DNA of 64,000 nucleotides, taken from the NCBI RefSeq assembly GCF_027580225.2, contig NW_027395284.1, positions 1,755,478 through 1,819,477 of the forward strand, given 5' to 3'. The position numbers were made by a program, and so were the translations under genes. Numbering within the stretch: the first letter of the stretch is position 1; every line of letters starts with the position of its first letter. The DNA is from Misgurnus anguillicaudatus. Lineage: Eukaryota > Chordata > Actinopteri > Cypriniformes > Cobitidae. The notes beneath the pieces were generated by a model. The model searched no databases and was not told the origin of the DNA. It saw nothing but the letters and a program-made list of their open reading frames with translations. Below, one piece after another: positions 58,187 through 64,000 of the stretch.

Positions 58187-58373
58187 GGCCCGTACCATGA
58201 AAATGGTTAAACAAACTCAGGGTTACAGGATTAGTTTCAGGTTGACAAAACCAAGCCAATGTGCAGGCCTTGTTGGTAAAAGCTATTTTCATGGTACCCA
58301 AAACCCAGGATTTGCACAAACTAATCCTAAACAAAGCTGGCTAACCAACTAAACCAGCTTCATGGTATAGGCC
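58187..58373. mobile_element. 187-bp MITE unique to monomer 5
   Basis: Flanked by a 5-bp CCTGG duplication (58182-58186, 58374-58378) that matches the empty site GACCTGGAAGC in the other monomers. The ends pair: GGCCCGTACCATGAA, and GGCCTATACCATGAA as complement of the right end. It has no coding capacity. The superfamily is not assigned. It interrupts the exon-like module a. Confidence 0.85.
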
Positions 58374-58887
58374 CCTGGAAGCATAGCTGTTTGCTTGTTG
58401 CGTTTAAATGGACATTTGATTTCTTTACCAGCATTGGATTTAGACCATTCAATGAGAATAGTTAACAGCGTTCATTATGATTGATAAGCCCTTAATGGAG
58501 AATGAAGTCTGCATACATTAAAAGCCTTATTTTATTCCAAAATGTATGCGACGAAACTTAAATCACGCAAAATATGAATGGTAACGAGACGTGCTTGTTG
58601 TGTACAGGGAGTGCATTTATTTGTAAACTTTTGCTAAATCAAAATGGTTTATTTTTATTTGCTTTTTTTACCTGGGTTTTACCAGGTTCGCATTCCGGAC
58701 ATTTTTAATCCACAGTGTATGCAGTTATTTAGTAGAAAATGATATGCTGTTTTTTGGTAGAATTTTGTGTGAGCTAAAGAAAGTGATGCCAACCCAGCAA
58801 ATACAAAAACGTTATAAAAACGTTTTGTGTTTGCTGGGAATACTTTTATATATTTCGCAGCTATATAATGAATTATAATAACGCACT

Positions 58888-60953
58888 TAGGCGGAGCACA
58901 CGGGTTTTTTTTTCGTTCAAAGAAAAAAAGCAGCGTGGCACGAAGGAATGTTTGACTGAAATGGAATTTCGCCCTCTATTTTCCTTACAAACATAAACCA
59001 GAGAGAAGGGCCAGATGGCATCGTGTTGTACCTTGTATTCGGTGATTGAAATCGAAAAAAAATCGAATAGATCTATATATAAACACAATTGTTTTGTTGA
59101 ACAGAGACAATGGCGGCATGCTCCAGCGTCGCCTATATGCCCATTTCACAAAATGGCGGCTTTGACCGGAAGTAGGGAAACATTTTACTGTAATGACGGG
59201 GGTCGTTGTCCAAAGTGTGCCCATTTGAAGAAGTACATACACGTTTTACTTCTCATTTCTTTAGACTGAATAATTGTTTCTTATTAATTCCAAAGTATGT
59301 GACGTGATGATCTAATCGTATGTGTTATTCCTCGTTTGCTTGCATGTGTAACCTTTGGTTAAAGGTATGAAAAGGAACCGACTAGGTCACCTGGGTTATT
59401 TATTCACACAGGAAAATAGATTGAACCCAAGAGAAAAAATAAACAAACAAAAAAGTTACAAAAATATGAAAAGGACCCTGCTGGTTCGGATGGGATTAAA
59501 GACAGAGACGTGACTCTCCAAAAATAGTACAAATTTATTTTTTACAGAAAGTGCTTAAAAATATTTAAAAGATAAAATTTACGGCCCACCGGTTATTTAC
59601 CCACAATTGGAGAGACTAGATTAAATCCACTTTTTAACAGAAGGGACAAACCACACAGCAAATCAGTGCATAGTTCTTAAAAGCAGTGACGAACCAAAAA
59701 TAAACCAAAACACACAAACATACTCTCGCCTTCTGTTTAAGTCTCAAAAACCACCGCTCAGATATTACATGTGGAAATAGTTATATAAATGGTACATACA
59801 CTTATATACACACGTAAAGAAAGAAAAAAACTGCAGGACAGCAAAATACAGTTAACTCCCGATGACTATTTAAACAGCGTCCAAGCGGCTCACGGAGCAA
59901 AAATACAAAGCCTTTTAGTTTAATAAACTTCCACAAAAAATAAATATCAAATCCTTACGCAAACATGTATGCGACGAGACTTAAATCATGCAAAACATGA
60001 ATGGTAACCAGACGTGCTTGTTGTGTACAGGGAGTGCATTTATTTGTAAACTTTTGCTAAATCAAAATGGTTTATTTTTTATTTTACTTTTTTACCTGGG
60101 TTTTTGGGAATACTTTTATATATTTCACAGCTATATAATTGGTTATAATAACGCACTTTTTGTTTATAAGCACGTTGAAATACATTAACACAGGATAATG
60201 CGGCAACAAATCAAATGTGCATTTAAATGCAACAAGCAAAATAAATAAAGCAAATCCATGCAAGCAAACGAGGAATAAAACACACCGCGATCAGAAAATC
60301 AGATCGCATACTTTGTAATTGAAAATAAATAATAATTAATTCTAAAGAAATAAGAAGTAAAATGTGTAAGTATTCCTCAAAATGTGCTTTGGACTAAGAC
60401 CCCCTTCATCACAGCAAACGGGAGCAGACCCGAATAGGTATGTCTAGTTATTTTGTTTAAAATTTCCAGCCGTCTGTAAATTCATGTTTGGAAGTTTTTG
60501 TCTTGTTTTCTAGTAAATATCTGACCATTCTTAAATCGAGATGCATTTACTTGTTAAGCAAAGTGGCTTAAGATATTATGTGTTGTAATAATTGAAATAA
60601 ATTCTAAAAAGCAACAGGTTTATATTTAAAACAAGTAAAAATATCTGCCGGTGGGGTAAGAAAAATAAACTTAATTTCTGTTCCAACTTAATGCAATAAT
60701 AAACTCAATTTAGGTTTATTTCCCTTAAACCACTGGCATATATTTTTACTTGATTTAGGCCTTAACCTATTACATTTTAGAATTTATTTCAGTAAACAAG
60801 ACTTAAAATCTAAGCCACTTTGCTTAAGAAAATGCATCTCGATTTAAGAATTCTTTTTTACTCGAAAACAGGAAAAAAATACAAAGTAAACGAACAGATG
60901 TGGATGTTTAAAACACTTTAACACTTTTTTTTCACTCTACCCTTCATATTACA
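58888..60953 (+). repeat. Block D2 (monomer 5)
   Basis: Same structure as in monomer 1, with a private change GCGATCAGAAAATC near 60288 (others GCGATTAGAAAATC). Confidence 0.85.
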
Positions 60954-60978
60954 TACTACTTCATATTAGAGTTAAATG

Positions 60979-61007
60979 CCCGCTAGCCTCCACCCCGAAA
61001 GCCAGCG
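60979..61007 (+). promoter_or_regulatory. Candidate PSE of U2 (monomer 5)
   Basis: Same block and spacing as in monomer 1. Confidence 0.5.
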
Positions 61008-61044
61008 CCTTCGCCGGCTCCCCTTTGGCTGCGTCTATTGCGGT

Positions 61045-61233
61045 ATCGCTTCTCGGCCTTTTGGCTAAGATCAAGTGTAGTATCTGTTCTTATCAGTTTA
61101 ATGTCTGATACGTCTCCTACCCGGGGACTATACGTTAAATGGATTTTTGACCTTCGGAAATGGAAGCGGAGCTTGCTCCTTCCACTCCATGCATCGACGT
61201 GGTATTGCAGTGTTTCCATGAACGGTGCGCTCC
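61045..61233 (+). ncRNA. U2 spliceosomal snRNA, intact (monomer 5)
   Basis: Third complete U2 of the window, identical by eye to those in monomers 1 and 3, with PSE-like block and 3' box. Confidence 0.97.
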
Positions 61234-61252
61234 CCTTCTCGGGGACAAATAA

Positions 61253-61269
61253 GTTAGGTAAAAAACAGA
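61253..61269 (+). terminator. snRNA 3' box of U2 (monomer 5)
   Basis: GTTAGGTAAAAAACAGA, as after the other U2 copies. Confidence 0.75.
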
Positions 61270-62308
61270 ATTTGTTTCTTTTGTGCGTGAATGACAGAGT
61301 GTTTTTTAATTCGTGTGTTTTAAAAGTGCTGTGTATTCGTTGGCATTATTGGTTTAACGAAAAGCTTGCATGGAAATGAACACGCTGATAACGAAATGTT
61401 TTTGTAATGTATTTAATTATTTTCCTTACAGTTTGCGGAGGTGATACCAGGACGAATTAAACAGCCTCGACACAGCTGAAGGCGCAAGAAAATCGTACGA
61501 GACAGTTTGGGATGTTAAAAACACCTGAAAACTTTTTTTCCACTACCCTTCATACTACAGCGGTCGAAAAACCACAGCAACGTCGACACGCCTGGAAGCA
61601 TAGCTGTATTTGTTTAAGACAACGGGTAAAGTATTTTCTTGATTACCTAAATGACTTGCAGTAAGAAAATATTTTAATTTATAATGATAACTCTGTCATC
61701 ATTTATTCATCCTCGTGTTGTTTTCAACCTGTATGCATTCGTATTTTGGAGGTGACACGATGACGACTTAAACATCATCGACACAGCTGAAAAAGCGAAC
61801 GAGACAGATTGGGATGTTCAAAACACCTGAAAACTTTTTTTTCACTGTACTACAGCTGTCGAAGAACCACAGCAACGTCGGCAGATCTGGAAGCATAGCT
61901 GTATTTGTTTAACTCACAACGACAACGGGTAAGTCATTGAGCCCTTGTGTTTTTATTTATCCACGTTCTAAAATTGCTATGCTTTCGTTGTTTCTCGATT
62001 GCTCTGTACATTTCTTTGTTTCTATTCCACGTAAAGTTACTTTGTAATAACGAAACGATATATTGAAATGCGCTATTTAAATCCATTTGATTTAAATTGT
62101 TTCACGTTTTTCTCTCTGCACGGTTTAACCGGGCTGGGAACGGAAAATGGGTAGATCTCGAAGAATATTTGGTTTCAGACCTGGCTTCGTGCGCCTTTCC
62201 ACCTGGTCACACACAGTAATGAAATGGTAGTCGGACGGCCTTCGGGGGCGCCGTCGATGCGATCGGTCACAGGAAGATGCGGCCGTCTGGCCTCAAAGGC
62301 TGTTGCTC

Positions 62309-62473
62309 ATACTTACCTGGCAGGGGAGATACCATGATCATGAAGGTGGTTCACCCAGGGCGAGGCTCAGCCATTGCACTCCGGTTGTGCTGACCCTTTG
62401 CGAATTCCCCAAATGTGGGAATCTCGACTGCAAAATTTCTGATAGTGGGGGACTGCGTTCGCGCTCTCCCCTG
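62309..62473 (+). ncRNA. U1 spliceosomal snRNA, intact (monomer 5)
   Basis: Same RNA as the other U1 copies, with an uninterrupted upstream region, so a third probable live U1. Confidence 0.98.
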
Positions 62474-62481
62474 GCCTTTGT

Positions 62482-62493
62482 GTTAAAAATAGA
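62482..62493 (+). terminator. snRNA 3' box of U1 (monomer 5)
   Basis: GTTAAAAATAGA, 9 nt after the RNA end. Confidence 0.75.
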
Positions 62494-64000
62494 TTCGTTT
62501 GTCTTTTTACGGAAAATCCAAGAGACGCCTAACCACGGCACAAGAACGCATTGGTCATCAAAAAGCGGCTATTAAACGACTACATAACTTCTAATAGACC
62601 GCGAATATGTGTCTAGGCTAAAACAAGGCTTAATTTGGGCTGTCAGTGAAAATCTAATAGACGTTTGACCGTTCCCCAAGTATAGACTGGCCATTAAATA
62701 GAACCACAATCAAACAGCTACATGTCTAAGAGACATTCAACAAAATAATGCTTAGATGATTCTTTTACTTACAATGTAAGCGGTTCTCAGGAATGGCAAT
62801 CATCCAAACTAATAAATTATAAAGCTTTTAAAAGAAAATGACAACCGTTAAACAACCTAGACAACGTTGGGCAGTACAAAATGCTTAGAAATACAAGACA
62901 AAACGAAATATTGTACATGAATGTACATTAAAACAAGCCAACAAATCTGCCAATGGGCTAAGACAATTTTTCTTGAATTAGGTGTTTAAATCTAGATTTG
63001 TTTCTAACCCCTTTGGCAGATTTATTTGCTTGTTTTAAGCCCAAATTCACTTAAATTTTATGTTTTTTCTCCCGAAAGGCTAGGCTTATTTTCTTATGTC
63101 CTTTTGCTCATCAAAATAATGCATCTTATTTTAAGACTTTTTAGATATTTGCATAGTTAAAAAGGATTTTTTGTGCAATGTATTCATTCATTCGCTACCC
63201 TTCATACTACAGCTGTCGAAAAACCACAGCAACGTCGACAGACCTGGAAGCAAAGCTGTATTTGTTTAACTTGCAAAGACAACGGGTAAAGTATTTTCTT
63301 GATTACCTAAATGACTTGCAGTAAGAAAATATTTCAATTTATAATAATGATAATTCTGTCATCATTTACTCATCCTCGTGTTGTTTTAAACCTGTATGCG
63401 TTCGTTTTTTCTGATTAACACAAAAGAAGATATTTTGAGGAATGATGGTAAACCCACAGCAGATAGTGACCATTGACTTCCATAGTAGGAATAAAAAAAT
63501 ATGATGAAATTTAATAGGTACCATCGACTGTGTGCTAACCATCATTTTTCAAAATATTTTCTTCATCATTTATCACGATACTTCCAAAATATTTTTTTCC
63601 TACTATGGAAGTCAATGATAATGTATTTCATTATTTGCTTTACAAGCCTGAAAATGATAGGTTGGAATCCAGGCGACAGGATTCTATGGTAGTCAAAAAC
63701 AGGCAAACAAGTAAAATAATCACCATTTACTTTTAAAGCATTTTGAAAATTGCTTGCTTATGCTGGGAGTAAAGGTATTTAATGCAGTGCGCATCCTGTT
63801 TAAAAGGTAAGGTATGATTCTTTTAAAGCTGACACATTTGCCACATTAAAATAACAGAAATGTACTGTTTCAACATTTTGGAGCCGGTGTGTCTGTGTTC
63901 TTGGGGCACATCTAAATGTAAGAGCAGAATTGCTTAATATTCTTCTCTATTTCTTGTATAGGTCAATTATGAGTGAAGAACCGTTCACCAAATGAAGACC

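Larger units (their letters stand above)
57480..64000 (+). repeat. Array monomer 5, partial (class A-like)
   Basis: Cut by the window end shortly before the minisatellite. It lacks the TTAA element and keeps the empty site with three T's (GATGTTTAAAACAC). It has its own 187 bp MITE. Intact U2 is at 61045, U2-U1 spacer 61270-62308, intact U1 at 62309, spacer 62494-64000. It shares the class A base before U2 but the class B base after U1 (CCCCTTTGG near 63007, where class A has CCCCATTGG), so it is a mosaic or retains an ancestral state. Confidence 0.93.

Noticed and set aside
1..64000. U4, U5, U6, 5S or tRNA genes in the spacers
   Set aside because: I looked for their conserved starts and core motifs and found none; only U1, U2 and the U2-like gene are present.

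Overview
The window is vertebrate nuclear DNA, almost certainly from a teleost and probably a cyprinid. It is a tandem array of spliceosomal U1 and U2 snRNA genes, with no ordinary protein-coding gene. The evidence is five U1 genes and five U2 loci with Pol II snRNA-type 3' boxes, a U2-targeted LINE of the fish Keno type, foldback MITEs, and a dispersed repeat (in monomer 1 near 7040-7320) that I recognise from zebrafish and carp.

Layout: five head-to-tail monomers, numbered 1-5, start at 1, 12101, 29374, 41473 and 57480 (the last is cut by the window end). Stripped of insertions a monomer is about 10,728 bp. Its order is: end of a ~2.1 kb block D (D1); a ~550 bp spacer; a second D copy (D2); the U2 gene; a spacer with two exon-like modules; the U1 gene; a spacer with a third module and a foldback repeat; a ~1.4 kb minisatellite; a truncated U2-like gene; and the start of the next D1.

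Monomers alternate between two classes. Class A (1, 3, 5) has intact U1 and U2. Class B (2, 4) has U2 split by a twin-primed (5'-inverted) Keno-like LINE, and U1 cut from its upstream promoter by a 1,177 bp inverted-repeat transposon placed 11 bp before the transcription start. Both class B insertions have the same endpoints in monomers 2 and 4, so they were copied by duplication of a dimer (offset 29,372 bp) and did not insert twice. Monomers 1 and 3 also share a TTAA-flanked 1.37 kb element. Private insertions are a 1.4 kb element with a 160-codon ORF in monomer 2 and a 187 bp MITE in monomer 5. Segment lengths add up exactly: 8086+3947+1180+1418=14631 for the long half of monomer 2.

The U1 and U2 sequences differ from the human forms mostly at paired positions with pairing kept, and the functional core sites are retained, so the intact copies look functional. 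The U2-like gene in every complete monomer lacks the branch-point recognition region but keeps the Sm site, a PSE-like block and a consensus 3' box; it may be a pseudogene or an undescribed Sm-class RNA. The remaining short open frames lie in repeats or antisense to RNA genes and are not credible proteins.
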